From Massilia aquatica (GTDB lineage Bacteria > Pseudomonadota > Gammaproteobacteria > Burkholderiales > Burkholderiaceae_D), in contig NZ_VVIW01000003.1 of assembly GCF_011682045.1 (NCBI RefSeq), positions 310,001-374,000 of the forward strand: 64,000 nt of DNA. The letters run 5' to 3'. A model generated the notes under the pieces. That model was given only the letters and a program-made list of their open reading frames with translations. It was not told where the DNA came from and did no database searches. The position numbers were made by a program, and so were the translations under genes. The first letter of the stretch is position 1. The number at the start of each line of letters is the position of its first letter. Shown here in pieces: positions 45,594 through 55,013 of the stretch.

Positions 45594-46514
45594 ATGAAAC
45601 AAGCCCACATCAAACGGGTGCGCGACCTGGTCGACGGCGTGCTGCTGCTCGACAAACCGGTCGGCCTGTCGTCCAACGACGCGCTGATCAAGGCCAAGCG
45701 CGTGCTCAACGCCAAGAAAGCCGGCCACACTGGCACGCTCGACCCGTTCGCCACCGGTTTATTGCCGCTGTGCTTCGGTGAAGCGACCAAATTCTCGCAA
45801 GACTTGCTCGAAGCCGACAAGACCTACGAAACCACGGTCCACCTTGGCATCACCACCACCACCGGCGACACCGAAGGCGAAGCGATCGACATGCGCGATG
45901 TCGACGTGACCCTGGCCCAGATCGACGCCGTGCTGCCGCAGTTTCGCGGCCCGATCATGCAGGTTCCGCCCATGTATTCGGCGCTCAAGCGCGACGGCAA
46001 GGCTTACTACGAGTACGCGCGCGAAGGCATCACCCTGGAGCGCGAAGCGCGCCCGGTCACCATCCTCAAGCTTGAACTGATCTCGTTCGAGACGCCGCTG
46101 CTGAAGCTGGCGGTCACGTGCAGCAAGGGGACCTATATCCGCGTGCTGGGCGAAGACATCGGCCACGCGCTCGGTTGCGGTGCGCACCTGGTCCAGTTGC
46201 GCCGGACAGGGGTCGGCGCCTTGACGATCGACGGCATGGTCACGCTGGAAGCATTGCAGTCGCATGAGGCACCCTTGAGCCTGCTTGCTCCGGTCGATGC
46301 CTTGCTGTCGAGTTTTCCGGCGGTGCAGTTGACCGGGGAACTGGCCAAACGCTTCCTGCAGGGCCAGCGCCTGGCGCTTGGCAAGGAAGGACTCGCTTTG
46401 CCGGAAACGCTGGGCCGGGTGCGGGTGTATCACGACACCCGCCTGCTGGGCACCGCGAACTTGCAGGAATACGCAATCCTGGCGCCCGAACGCCTGATCG
46501 CCGCCGCGCACTAG
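45594..46514 (+). CDS. truB: tRNA pseudouridine-55 synthase
   Basis: 306 aa. Converts U55 of the tRNA T-loop to pseudouridine. The catalytic Asp is D50 in KKAGHTGTLDPFATG; GVLLLDKPVGLSSNDAL is the N-terminal signature, YEYAREGITLEREARPVTI lies in the thumb region, and a short C-terminal PUA-like part follows. Co-transcribed with rbfA (6-nt gap). Confidence 0.97.
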   Translation: MKQAHIKRVRDLVDGVLLLDKPVGLSSNDALIKAKRVLNAKKAGHTGTLDPFATGLLPLCFGEATKFSQDLLEADKTYETTVHLGITTTTGDTEGEAIDMRDVDVTLAQIDAVLPQFRGPIMQVPPMYSALKRDGKAYYEYAREGITLEREARPVTILKLELISFETPLLKLAVTCSKGTYIRVLGEDIGHALGCGAHLVQLRRTGVGALTIDGMVTLEALQSHEAPLSLLAPVDALLSSFPAVQLTGELAKRFLQGQRLALGKEGLALPETLGRVRVYHDTRLLGTANLQEYAILAPERLIAAAH

Positions 46515-46540
46515 CGGGACCCTTGCGGCCAGCCACGGGG

Positions 46541-46593
46541 CCGCGCCACTCGCCCCGCCAGCGTTCTGGCGCTGGCGCGGGCGGGTGGCGCGG
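46541..46593. terminator. Long GC-rich hairpin between convergent truB and a leftward gene
   Basis: Outer arms CCGCGCCAC (46541–46549) / GTGGCGCGG (46585–46593), inner stem CGCCAGCG (46556–46563) / CGCTGGCG (46570–46577) with a 6-nt loop. No T-run, so termination is possible but not shown. Confidence 0.4.
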
Positions 46594-46598
46594 GCGCC

Positions 46599-47351
46599 TC
46601 AGTTGTTCAAGGAGATCACCTTGCCCTGGTCGTTAAACCAGACTTCGCCACGGCCGAGCATGACGCCCTGGGTGTTGCTGGACATATTATGCGGCACGCC
46701 ATTCAGGATGGCGGCCCGGTATTTGTCGGTGAAAATGGCGTCGTAATTGGCGATCAAGGCCGCGCTGTTCTTGAGTTTGGTACGGCGCCCGCCAAGGTCG
46801 ACCTTGACCGGATAGCGGATCTGCGCCGCCACCACCTTTTTGTTGCCTTCCTTGACGCCCAGCCAGAATGTGTAAGCTGCGCGGTTAATCCGCTTCACAT
46901 CCTCGCCGGTCTCGGCGCCAGCGCGCCAGTAGCGGTCATGGGTGCCGCCCTTGCCGCCGCCGGTGCTGGTCAGGTGCACCGGCAGGCTGGTCGCCGAACC
47001 GCGCTTGCGCCAGACGCCGACCAAGGTGTTGCACTCTTTGGACGGGCTCAGATCGAAGTCGGCGCTCTCGTTGTCATGCTCGTCCCATTCGGCCAGCTTG
47101 ATGCGGCCATCGCCCTGTATCGTGCCGCGCAAAATAATGTCCTTGCGCTGCGAGACGTAAAAATAGTCGCCGTCAACGCCCGGGTTGTTGAAGTTGAGGC
47201 TCATGCCGATCCGGTACTTGCCGCCGATGGTGCCCTCGAATTCTGCCAGATAGCCCGGATCCGCCTCGCACGCCGCCAGGGCGGAAGGAGAAGCCAGGCC
47301 AAGTGCCGCGCCGTAGATCAGCGCTATAATTCCGGGTAGATTTTTTTTCAT
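46599..47351 (-). CDS. Exported protein of unknown function (250 aa)
   Basis: 250 aa with a signal peptide (MKKNLPGIIALIYGAALGLA..., cut near ALA/CEA). The mature N-terminal ~90 residues repeat the pattern F.G.IGGKYRIGMSL...VDGDYFY..QRKDIILRGTI..DG.IKLAEWDE, seen in many bacterial exported proteins that may adopt a lysozyme-inhibitor- or beta-barrel-like fold. The C-terminal part ends VWFNDQGKVISLNN. The residue after the predicted cut is Cys, but no clear lipobox. Stand-alone. Function unknown. Confidence 0.75.
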   Translation of the reverse strand: MKKNLPGIIALIYGAALGLASPSALAACEADPGYLAEFEGTIGGKYRIGMSLNFNNPGVDGDYFYVSQRKDIILRGTIQGDGRIKLAEWDEHDNESADFDLSPSKECNTLVGVWRKRGSATSLPVHLTSTGGGKGGTHDRYWRAGAETGEDVKRINRAAYTFWLGVKEGNKKVVAAQIRYPVKVDLGGRRTKLKNSAALIANYDAIFTDKYRAAILNGVPHNMSSNTQGVMLGRGEVWFNDQGKVISLNN

Positions 47352-47455
47352 GAACGCTGCCTTAAGGTGAACGTCATTTTACTCTCCTCACCATGCGACC
47401 TGTTTTGCCGTCAGGCAGACACAACGCCGGCGCGCGCCGTGCACGGCCGCTAGCA

Positions 47456-47938
47456 ATGCCGTTCACGCCTTTCCATCTTGGCCCCGGCGCGGCCATGAAG
47501 GCCATCGGCGGGCGCCATTTCAGTTTCATGGTGTTCGGCGGCGCGCAAGTGCTGATGGACCTGGAACCGCTGGTGCGCATTTATATGAGTACCGCCATCC
47601 TGCATGGCCCCACCCACAGCGTGCCCGGCGCGCTGCTGGTCGGCGCCGTGGCCGCGCTGAGCGGCAAGCCGGTCAGCGAATTCGTGCTGCGGCGGCTAGG
47701 CATCCGTCATCAACCGATCAGCTGGCTAGCCTCGTGCATGGGCGCCTTCCTGGGCACCTTTTCCCATGTTTTGCTGGACGCCATCATGCATGACGACACC
47801 CAGCCATGGTGGCCCTTGTCGAGCACCAATCCGTTTCTCGGACTGGTGTCGCTGCGCGCGCTGCATTTGGCTTGCCTGGCGGGCGTGGCGCTCTGGCTGC
47901 TGGTCGATACCTGGCGCAATTTCCGGAAACGCCGCTAG
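47456..47938 (+). CDS. Membrane-bound metal-dependent hydrolase-like protein (YdjM/DUF457-like)
   Basis: 160 aa from ATG 47456 (MPFTPFHLGPGAAMKAIGG); longer starts are possible but the motif begins here. Conserved His/Asp motifs FTPFHLG, HGPTHSVPGALL and FSHVLLDAIMHDD, together with several hydrophobic helices, fit the family of inner-membrane proteins annotated as metal-dependent hydrolases (YdjM-like), whose activity is unproven. It is convergent with mipA, separated by only 9 bp. No convincing SD. Confidence 0.75.
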   Translation: MPFTPFHLGPGAAMKAIGGRHFSFMVFGGAQVLMDLEPLVRIYMSTAILHGPTHSVPGALLVGAVAALSGKPVSEFVLRRLGIRHQPISWLASCMGAFLGTFSHVLLDAIMHDDTQPWWPLSSTNPFLGLVSLRALHLACLAGVALWLLVDTWRNFRKRR

Positions 47939-47947
47939 CGAGCTCGC

Positions 47948-48733
47948 TTACCAGTGATAGCTCAGCGCCGTGAACACGACGGCGTTGTGCGGGGTGTCGG
48001 TGAGCGGGCTGTCGGCCGCGCTGCCCAGCAGGCGCGAAACCGTCACGCCGCTGCCCAGCGAGTATTTTGTGCTCAATTCCACATTCCAGCGCAGCGACAG
48101 ATAGATGTCCTTGACCCCGGCGCTGGCCTGGTACACCTGTCTGCGGCCGCGCCTGGCCTGCTGCGGCGACACCCCGAAATAAGATTGCATGTAAGCGTGG
48201 TTGACCACGTTCATGCCCACGCCGGCGTTGAGCGATTGGTGTGTGCTCAGGCGCAAGCCGTAGTTGCCGCCCAGTTTCAGGCGCACGCCCTTGCGGTCGT
48301 CGCCGCCCCCGTACAGCAGGCTGGAGCGAAAGCCGATGTTGTGCGCCAGCTGGTAACTGGCGAACGCCCCGGCCTCGATGCCGAAGCGCAGCTTGTCGTC
48401 GCGGTCGTCGGCGCGGCGCGAACGCGTGCCGTAGGTCAGCAGCGGGCCGAACTTGAGCATCGGGTCTTCCGACAGTTGCATGCCGACTTCGCCCGGTGCG
48501 GCAAAGATGCCGTTGCTCCACTGCGCCGATATGCTCGGCAGCACGACCATCTTCATGCCGCTGCGGCCCTCGCTGACCGGCACCACTGCCGCAATCAGGC
48601 TCAGGTCGATATCGGTGGTGCCTTCCGGCATTTGGGTGGTGGACGATTGCGCCGCGGCGGGCAGGCTGATGGCCGCCAGCAGGGTAATGGCGGCGGCACT
48701 GGCGCGGTAGCGCGCCGGACTTGAAGTGGTCAT
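47948..48733 (-). CDS. MipA/OmpV family outer-membrane protein
   Basis: 261 aa from ATG 48733 with AGGA 4 nt upstream. Signal peptide (cut near AAAQ), then repeated amphipathic beta strands and a C-terminal aromatic (ALSYHW), as in MipA/OmpV barrels. MipA interacts with murein synthesis enzymes in E. coli; OmpV has antibiotic or adhesion roles elsewhere; here the role is unknown. It starts 22 bp after the response-regulator stop on the same strand, so it is the third gene of a kinase–regulator–mipA operon and a probable target. Confidence 0.85.
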   Translation of the reverse strand: MTTSSPARYRASAAAITLLAAISLPAAAQSSTTQMPEGTTDIDLSLIAAVVPVSEGRSGMKMVVLPSISAQWSNGIFAAPGEVGMQLSEDPMLKFGPLLTYGTRSRRADDRDDKLRFGIEAGAFASYQLAHNIGFRSSLLYGGGDDRKGVRLKLGGNYGLRLSTHQSLNAGVGMNVVNHAYMQSYFGVSPQQARRGRRQVYQASAGVKDIYLSLRWNVELSTKYSLGSGVTVSRLLGSAADSPLTDTPHNAVVFTALSYHW

Positions 48734-48755
48734 GGTTTCCTGTCGGAGTGGGTGG

Positions 48756-49397
48756 TCAAATGTAGCCAAGTTCGAGTCCGCGCAACACCGCCCGTACGCG
48801 GTCGCGCACGACCAGCTTGGCGAGGATGTTCGAGACGTGATTCTTGATGGTGCCTTCGCTCGGCCCGAGCGCGGCGCCGATTTCGGCGTTGTTGAGGCCA
48901 GCCGCCATCAGCGCCAGGATTTCGGTTTCGCGCGCGGTCAGGCGGGCGGCGCCTTGGGCTGGGACAGCCGCGCCGCTGGCCTGTTCGTAGGCGGCGCGGG
49001 TGCGCTCGGTCAGGCCCGGCCGGAACAGGGTGGCGCCGGCGGCGACGCTGCGGATGCCGTCGGCCAGCCGTTCGAGCGAAATATCTTTCAGCAGAAAGCC
49101 GCGCGCACCGGCGCGCATGCCGTCGAACAGCGCCTCGTCATCGTCGAAGGTGGTCAGGAGAATGGTTGGCGGCAGCAAACCCTGCTGCCTGCGCAGCAGC
49201 TCGATGCCCGAACACAGCGGCATGCGCACGTCCAGCAGCAGCACATCGGCCTGCGCCTGCGCGATCACGGTCACCGCTTCCTCGCCATTGGCCGCTTCGG
49301 CCACCACGCGGATGTCGTCGGTCAGGTCGAGCAGGCCGCGAATGCCGCTCCTGACCAGCATCTGGTCGTCCACCAGGACCACGCGGATCGGGCTCAT
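48756..49397 (-). CDS. LuxR/NarL-type response regulator
   Basis: 213 aa. Receiver domain with acidic pair D10/D11, phosphoacceptor D56 (VLLLDVRMP) and TTFDDDEALFDG; C-terminal LuxR-type HTH from ~residue 148 (LTARETEILALMAAGLNNAEIG, GTIKNHVSNILAKL). The ATG overlaps the kinase TGA by 4 nt. Expected to bind DNA as a dimer when phosphorylated by the cognate kinase. No signature binding motif could be identified upstream. Confidence 0.95.
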   Translation of the reverse strand: MSPIRVVLVDDQMLVRSGIRGLLDLTDDIRVVAEAANGEEAVTVIAQAQADVLLLDVRMPLCSGIELLRRQQGLLPPTILLTTFDDDEALFDGMRAGARGFLLKDISLERLADGIRSVAAGATLFRPGLTERTRAAYEQASGAAVPAQGAARLTARETEILALMAAGLNNAEIGAALGPSEGTIKNHVSNILAKLVVRDRVRAVLRGLELGYI

Positions 49398-50653
49398 GCG
49401 GCCGCTCCCGCTGAAGTTCCTGTTTGCGGCAGGCGGATGTCGAGCGCGAAGCCATGCGGCGCGCGGTTCGCCGCCAGCAAGGCGCCGCCCAACTGATCGA
49501 GCCGTTCGCGCATGCCGCGCAAGCCATTGCCCTCGGCCGCGCCCGCGCTGCCACGGCCGTCGTCGGCAATCGCGAGCAGCAGGTCGCCGTTGGTGTCGCG
49601 TTGCAGGCTGATCGTCATGGATGCCGCGTCCGCGTGGCGAATGGCGTTGCTGATCGCTTCCTGCACCGCGCAGAACAGCGCATGGGCGAGCGCGGCCGAA
49701 TCGATGCCGAGCCGCTCGCCGATGGAGAGCGCGATGCGCGGCGCCGGAATGCCGGCGCACAGGGTTTGCAGCGCCAGGCGCATGTCGATATCGCCCCCGC
49801 CGCGTTCGCTGCTGACCAGCAGGCGCACGTCGGCCAGCAGGGTGGCGGCGAGGCTGCTGGCCGTGGCCAGCGAGGGCGGGGCGGCCGCGCCCGCCTGGCG
49901 CTTGGCCAGGTCCAGGTGCAGCTTGAGCGCGGTCAGATGGTGGCCGGCCATGTCGTGCAGGTCGCGCGCCAGGCGCAGGCGCTCGCTGGCGCGCACCGCT
50001 TCGCCCAGCAGCGCCTGGGTCGCCTGCAGTTCGGCATGCGCCGCGGCCAGCGCCACGCGCGCGCGCCGTTCGCGCAGGGCCACCAGCACCAGTGCCGTGA
50101 CGATGCACATGATGACCGCTTCGGCGGCCGTGAGCGTGCAGGCCATGATAAAACGCTCATCGGACATGCGCAGCAACACAATCGTCAGCAAGGCCGCGGC
50201 CGATGACAGCACGATCGCCCCCGCCAGCCAACGCATGGCCTGGCGCAGCGGGAGTGTGCCGAGCTGGGCGTTGAAGACATAAATCAGGCCCATGTCGCCG
50301 ACCACGGCCAGGCACAATTGCAGCGCCAGCGCCGCCGGCGAGCGCAGCACGGCAGGCCAGGCCGGTCCGCTGGCGCGCAGCCAGGCCAGCGCGGCAAAAC
50401 CGATGGCGCAGCCGGTGCGCACAAGGCGTAGCAGCAGGGTGGTCAGTTCGATGCGGTCGGAGCCGGCGACCAGGGCCGATGGCGCGCTGGTGAAGCGGGC
50501 CGCAACGCTCTGGGCCAGGTAGCCGCTCACGCTACGGAAGTTGTCGGCATCGGGCATGTAGATCCATAACAGCGCGCAGCCCGGTCCCGCCACCAGCAGG
50601 CAGGCCAGGGGCCATACGGCACGCGGGAAAAGTCGATCGAATCGGAAGGTCAT
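49394..50653 (-). CDS. Sensor histidine kinase (HisKA_3 type)
   Basis: 419 aa. About six hydrophobic segments in residues 10–195 form a membrane sensor without an obvious ligand domain. A cytoplasmic dimerisation helix holds the phosphorylatable H233 (LARDLHDMAGHHLTAL), then a HATPase domain (AVQEAISNAIRHAD, LAIADDGRGS, GLRGMRERLDQLGG). This is the NarX/DesK-like family that pairs with LuxR-type regulators, encoded by the next gene. Signal unknown; given mipA downstream, an envelope or antibiotic signal is plausible. Confidence 0.94.
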   Translation of the reverse strand: MTFRFDRLFPRAVWPLACLLVAGPGCALLWIYMPDADNFRSVSGYLAQSVAARFTSAPSALVAGSDRIELTTLLLRLVRTGCAIGFAALAWLRASGPAWPAVLRSPAALALQLCLAVVGDMGLIYVFNAQLGTLPLRQAMRWLAGAIVLSSAAALLTIVLLRMSDERFIMACTLTAAEAVIMCIVTALVLVALRERRARVALAAAHAELQATQALLGEAVRASERLRLARDLHDMAGHHLTALKLHLDLAKRQAGAAAPPSLATASSLAATLLADVRLLVSSERGGGDIDMRLALQTLCAGIPAPRIALSIGERLGIDSAALAHALFCAVQEAISNAIRHADAASMTISLQRDTNGDLLLAIADDGRGSAGAAEGNGLRGMRERLDQLGGALLAANRAPHGFALDIRLPQTGTSAGAAA

Positions 50654-50821
50654 CGTGGCGCCTGTCTGCGCCGGAAGCGCTTGCTGTCAAGGCTGCAATT
50701 TTACGTGACGGCGGGTGGCGCCGGTCAGTGCCGGAAGTCATGCGCGGTCTCTACCTTCCGGCACATGGCGCTGAGGCGGCCCTGCACTAGAATGACGCTC
50801 CCACTCTCTGTATTGCCGCCG

Positions 50822-51568
50822 ATGAAAACGCTGACAAAATTGCTCTTGCTTGCCGCCTGCCTGCCTGGCGCCGTGCCGCGCCTTGCGGGCGCCGCCGATA
50901 CCGACCCCGTTGCCACGGTGGAGATCAACGCCCAGCGCGATCCGGAATGGATCGGCTACCGGCGCGCCTACAAGGCCGCCGCCTTCTTCGCCCCCTTCGT
51001 GCGCACCCGGCCCCTGATCCAGGCGCATCTGCAAGTGCGTCCGCTGCGCCCCGATGTGCCGCTCGACGGCCTGCGCCTGTCGGTGGCCGGCGCGCGCACC
51101 CGCTTCGAGGTGGCGCTCGACGCCATGGGACGGGCCACGCTGCCAATGGAAAAACAGGCCTACGAAGATGACGCGGTGATCACCCTGAACCGGCAAAAGG
51201 GGAACTACTATTTCAGCGGGCGCTACAGCATCCGCGAGCGCGACGACGGCCTGTACGACGCCAGCCTGCTGCGCGAAGCCTGCGAGCAATTGCTGGCGGC
51301 GCAGCGCGCCTCGGGTTACCGCATGCGCCTCTTGGGCAAGCAGTGCGCGGGCGTGACGATCGTGTATCCGGCCGGGTCAACGCCCGAGGTTGCGCTGGAA
51401 GCGGGCGGGGCGGCGTCGCGCATGCTGGCGCCGCAGGCCGCCCACCCGTTCGAGGATGGCTCGATGGGCATGTATCAGGTGGTGACGGTGCGCTTTGCCG
51501 ACCTGCCGGCCGGGGCCAGGGTGAATGCCGTCACGCGCCCGCTGGCGATCGGCACGGTCTACGAATAG
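50822..51568 (+). CDS. Exported protein of unknown function (248 aa)
   Basis: 248 aa from ATG 50822, which begins a clear signal peptide (MKTLTKLLLLAACLPGAVPR, cut near AGA/ADT). The mature region has beta-rich segments (LDGLRLSVAGARTRFEVALD; AVITLNRQKGNYYFSGRYSI) and one Cys pair (CEQLL; KQCAG) that may form a disulfide. It resembles short periplasmic proteins of the DUF2987 sort, but this is not certain. Divergent from the histidine kinase (168 bp apart), so the upstream region is shared. Confidence 0.7.
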   Translation: MKTLTKLLLLAACLPGAVPRLAGAADTDPVATVEINAQRDPEWIGYRRAYKAAAFFAPFVRTRPLIQAHLQVRPLRPDVPLDGLRLSVAGARTRFEVALDAMGRATLPMEKQAYEDDAVITLNRQKGNYYFSGRYSIRERDDGLYDASLLREACEQLLAAQRASGYRMRLLGKQCAGVTIVYPAGSTPEVALEAGGAASRMLAPQAAHPFEDGSMGMYQVVTVRFADLPAGARVNAVTRPLAIGTVYE

Positions 51569-51580
51569 CCGGACAGACGC

Positions 51581-52654
51581 TTAGCCGATGGTCTGCACCA
51601 CTACCCCGTCGGCATCCCTGATCAGGGTCTTCTTGACCGACCACGCGACTTGCGCCAGGCCAGCCAGATGGTAGTCGCCTGCGAACGGCGCCAGGGTCGA
51701 TCCGAAGGCGGCCAGCGTGACGGGGCGCATGAACACGGTCAGCGTCTGGCCTTCCAGCACCGCGTCGTCGATCGCGGCAGGCTCGAACACCAGTTGCCAG
51801 TCGCTGCCGGCCAGTGCCAGCGCGTTCCCGAACGGCAGCCGCAGGGGGAGCAGGGCCAGCAGATCGGTAACCTGGCGCGCGCCCAGCGTGACCTCGAGCG
51901 ACGCGCCGGCGCCGCCGCGCACCAGCTCGGTCACCTCAAGCACATCGGTGAAGATGTGGCCGGTTGAAGAACCGTCGCGCGCCATGCCGGCCGCCACCGC
52001 CGCGCCGACATCGGGCAGGTCAAGAAGGCTGGCGCGCCCGAGGTCGGTGATCCACAGCGGCATGTGCGGCAGCAGTGCGTCCAGCAATTTCCTCGGCGCC
52101 CAGCGGGTTGCCGCGCGCTCTTCCTCGAGTGTCAGGCCAACCACCTGCAGGAATTCGACGCGGCCGTTGACGGTCTCGATGGCCGGCAGTTGCGGGTCGC
52201 CGGCAAAGGCCATCGAGCAGATGCTGGTGGGCGTATCGAGCGCGATCGGGCCGTTGGCGGTCATCCAGTGGCCGTCCTCGAACACATTGCCGGTGCGGAA
52301 AACGTAGCGCGCCAGGTTCTGCAGGAAATCGAAGGCCCACGACGGCGCTTCGGTCTCGCCCGGCAGCGCAAGCAGGCGGAAGGTCAGTTCCAGCCCGTAG
52401 CCGCTGTGGTCCGGGTCCTCGGACTCCTTGCCGTACAGTTCGGACAGGCCGTAGGTGACGTAATGCCAGTGCGGCAATCCGTGCGTGCTGTGGTAGACGC
52501 TGATGCCGTCCAGTGGATCGCCGCCGCCCAGGAACGCCGGCCGCACCGGCGCCGCGTGGCGTGGCTCCTGGCCGGGATACAGCTGCGCCAGGCTGGCGCT
52601 GATGGCGTCCCAGCCACCGGTGCCGCTATCATTGTCCGCTTGATCGTTCATCAT
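51581..52654 (-). CDS. Suppressor-of-fused (SUFU) domain protein
   Basis: 357 aa from ATG 52654 (GGA 5 nt upstream). The N-terminal ~180 residues show the SUFU domain: DGISVYHSTHGLPHWHYVTYGLSELY, GYGLELTFRLL, WAFDFLQNLARYVF and HWMTANGPI. Bacterial SUFU proteins are often immunity proteins in toxin systems but also stand-alone. No toxin gene is nearby. The C-terminal half, ~170 residues, is less conserved (LLALLPLRLPFGNALAL). Convergent with the exported protein gene (12 bp apart). Confidence 0.85.
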   Translation of the reverse strand: MMNDQADNDSGTGGWDAISASLAQLYPGQEPRHAAPVRPAFLGGGDPLDGISVYHSTHGLPHWHYVTYGLSELYGKESEDPDHSGYGLELTFRLLALPGETEAPSWAFDFLQNLARYVFRTGNVFEDGHWMTANGPIALDTPTSICSMAFAGDPQLPAIETVNGRVEFLQVVGLTLEEERAATRWAPRKLLDALLPHMPLWITDLGRASLLDLPDVGAAVAAGMARDGSSTGHIFTDVLEVTELVRGGAGASLEVTLGARQVTDLLALLPLRLPFGNALALAGSDWQLVFEPAAIDDAVLEGQTLTVFMRPVTLAAFGSTLAPFAGDYHLAGLAQVAWSVKKTLIRDADGVVVQTIG

Positions 52655-52849
52655 GATTTCCAAATTATAAAGACAGGCGATTATGCTGCGCCGGGGCGGG
52701 GCCTGGCAATCGCGGCGTTTGTCATGCCGCGGACACGAAAAGCCGTCACAATTGCACCGCGCCGTTGCGTGTCTGTGGTGAAAAAAGCAGCAAGCCATTG
52801 AAATTGCAGGGATTTTCAAATTGGTGGTGCGCAATACACCGCTTTAGCG

Positions 52850-52858
52850 TGCTATACT
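52850..52858 (+). promoter_or_regulatory. Extended −10 promoter of typA
   Basis: TGCTATACT fits the extended −10 form TGnTATAAT with one mismatch; no good −35 is seen 17 bp upstream. Predicted start near 52865, about 60 nt before the typA ATG. Confidence 0.5.
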
Positions 52859-52926
52859 AGTCGGTTCCTGATTTAAGCAGCACCGTACACCTTCGTACAC
52901 CACGTACATTTCCGTTCCTTACGACC

Positions 52927-54762
52927 ATGTCAAATTCAAAACGCGCAATTCGTAACATCGCTATCATCGCCCACGTTGACCACGGCAAAACCACGCTCGT
53001 GGACAAGCTGCTGCGCCAATCCGGTACCTTCCGTGAAAACCAGGCAGTCGAAACCCGCGTAATGGATTCGAACGACCTCGAAAAAGAACGTGGCATTACG
53101 ATTCTGTCGAAGAACTGCGCGGTTGAATACAACGGCACCCACATCAACATCGTCGACACCCCGGGCCACGCCGACTTCGGCGGCGAAGTCGAGCGCGTGC
53201 TGTCGATGGTCGACTCGGTCCTGCTGCTGGTCGATGCGCAAGAAGGCCCGATGCCGCAGACCCGCTTCGTGACGCGTAAAGCGCTGGCGCTGGGCTTGAA
53301 GCCGATCGTGGTCGTCAACAAGATCGACCGTCCGGGCGCACGCGCTGAATGGGCGATCAACCAGACCTTCGAACTGTTCGACAAACTGGGCGCCACCGAC
53401 GAACAGCTCGACTTCCCGGTCGTGTTCGCATCGGCCCTGAACGGCTACGCCAGCCTCGACTCGGAAGTGCGCGAAGGCGACATGACCCCACTGTTCGAAG
53501 CCATCCTCAAGCACGTTCCTGTGCGTGACGACAATCCGGACGGCCCGCTGCAGATGCAAGTGACCTCGCTCGATTACTCGTCGTACGTCGGCAAGATCGG
53601 CATTGGCCGTATCTCGCGCGGCCGCATCAAGTCGGGCCAGGACGTCATCGTCCTGAACGGTCCTGATTCGACCCCGATCAAGGGCCGCATCAACCAGGTC
53701 CTGAACTTCAAGGGCCTCGAGCGCGTGCTGGTCGACGAAGCCGTTGCCGGCGACATCGTCCTGATCAACGGTATCGACGAAATCGGCATCGGTTCGACCA
53801 TCTGCCAGCCGGACACCCCGGAAGCGCTGCCGATGCTGACCGTCGACGAGCCGACCCTGACCATGAACTTCATGGTCAACAACTCGCCACTGGCCGGCCG
53901 CGAAGGCAAGTTCGTCACCAGCCGCCAGCTGCGCGACCGTCTCGACCGCGAACTGAAAGCCAACGTTGCCCTGCGCGTTGCGCCAACCGACGACGACACG
54001 ATTTTCGAAGTCTCGGGCCGTGGTGAGTTGCACCTGACGATTCTGATCGAAAACATGCGCCGCGAAGGCTTCGAGCTGGCCGTATCGCGTCCACGCGTGG
54101 TGTTCAAAATGGTTGATGGCGTGCGCCACGAGCCGTTCGAGCAACTCTCGGTTGACGTTGAAGAAGCCAACCAGGGCGGCGTCATGGAAGAACTGGGCCG
54201 TCGTCGTGGCGACCTGCAGAACATGGAATCGGATGGCAAGGGCCGTGTTCGTCTGGAATACAAGATTCCTGCGCGTGGCCTGATCGGCTTCCAGGGCGAA
54301 TTCATGACCCTGACCCGCGGCACCGGCTTGATGAGCCACGTGTTCGACGAGTACGCACCGGTCGACAACTCGAAAGGCGAAATGGCTGGCCGCCGCAACG
54401 GCGTGCTGATCTCGCAAGACGACGGCGCCGCGGTTGCCTACGCAATCTGGAAACTGCAGGACCGCGGCCGTATGTTCGTGGTGCACAACGACCCGGTGTA
54501 CGAAGGCATGATCATCGGTATTCACTCGCGCGACAACGATCTGGTCGTCAACCCGATCAAGGGCAAGCAGCTGACCAACGTGCGTTCGTCGGGTACCGAC
54601 GAAGCGGTGCGCCTGGTACCGCCGATCCAGATGTCGCTCGAATACGCGGTTGAATTCATCGCCGACGACGAACTGGTCGAAATCACGCCAAAATCGATCC
54701 GTCTGCGCAAGCGCTACCTGAAAGAGCACGAGCGTAAAAAAGCCGGCCGCGATTCCGCGTAA
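52927..54762 (+). CDS. typA: Translational GTPase TypA/BipA
   Basis: 611 aa, full length. Ribosome-binding GTPase involved in 50S assembly and stress or cold adaptation. G1 AHVDHGKTT (15–23), G2 region [10 protein letters not shown]3 DTPGHADF, G4 NKIDRPGAR, followed by EF-G-like domains and the BipA-specific C-terminal domain ([22 protein letters not shown]...[16 protein letters not shown]). Stand-alone transcript with its own promoter and a terminator at 54803. Confidence 0.98.
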   Translation: MSNSKRAIRNIAIIAHVDHGKTTLVDKLLRQSGTFRENQAVETRVMDSNDLEKERGITILSKNCAVEYNGTHINIVDTPGHADFGGEVERVLSMVDSVLLLVDAQEGPMPQTRFVTRKALALGLKPIVVVNKIDRPGARAEWAINQTFELFDKLGATDEQLDFPVVFASALNGYASLDSEVREGDMTPLFEAILKHVPVRDDNPDGPLQMQVTSLDYSSYVGKIGIGRISRGRIKSGQDVIVLNGPDSTPIKGRINQVLNFKGLERVLVDEAVAGDIVLINGIDEIGIGSTICQPDTPEALPMLTVDEPTLTMNFMVNNSPLAGREGKFVTSRQLRDRLDRELKANVALRVAPTDDDTIFEVSGRGELHLTILIENMRREGFELAVSRPRVVFKMVDGVRHEPFEQLSVDVEEANQGGVMEELGRRRGDLQNMESDGKGRVRLEYKIPARGLIGFQGEFMTLTRGTGLMSHVFDEYAPVDNSKGEMAGRRNGVLISQDDGAAVAYAIWKLQDRGRMFVVHNDPVYEGMIIGIHSRDNDLVVNPIKGKQLTNVRSSGTDEAVRLVPPIQMSLEYAVEFIADDELVEITPKSIRLRKRYLKEHERKKAGRDSA

Positions 54763-54802
54763 TTGACCGGCGCTAACGGAGTGCCTCGCATTCCGTAGCG
54801 AC

Positions 54803-54840
54803 AACGCCTTCCCCTGGACCCGTCCGGCGGAAGGCGTTTT
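54803..54840 (+). terminator. Terminator after typA
   Basis: Stem AACGCCTTCC (54803–54812) / GGAAGGCGTT (54829–54838), 16-nt loop, followed by TTGCATT; 40 bp after the typA stop. Confidence 0.75.
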
Positions 54841-54850
54841 GCATTCCACT

Positions 54851-54921
54851 AGTTGCAAAACCGGGAAAAGTTGTAAAACCGGGGACAGACCCCGGTTCGC
54901 CGGCCGCCGGCTTTACAACTT
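54851..54921. repeat. Palindromic repeat, GTTGTAAAACCGGGG family
   Basis: A partial unit (AGTTGCAAAACCGGGAA, 54851–54867) is followed by AGTTGTAAAACCGGGG-ACAGA-CCCCGGTT, then CGCCGGCCGCCGG, then CTTTACAACT. The right arm is interrupted by a GC-rich CGGCCG palindrome, so this is a disrupted copy of the 36011–36049 element. Nothing else is visible in 54922–55013. Confidence 0.75.
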
Positions 54922-55013
54922 TCTGATGCGGCTGCTGTCGAGGTCGGGCCCAGGCAGGGTACTGATGCGGGGCCGCATTGCAGGCTCAGGCTGCTAATTT
55001 ATGAAAGAACTGC

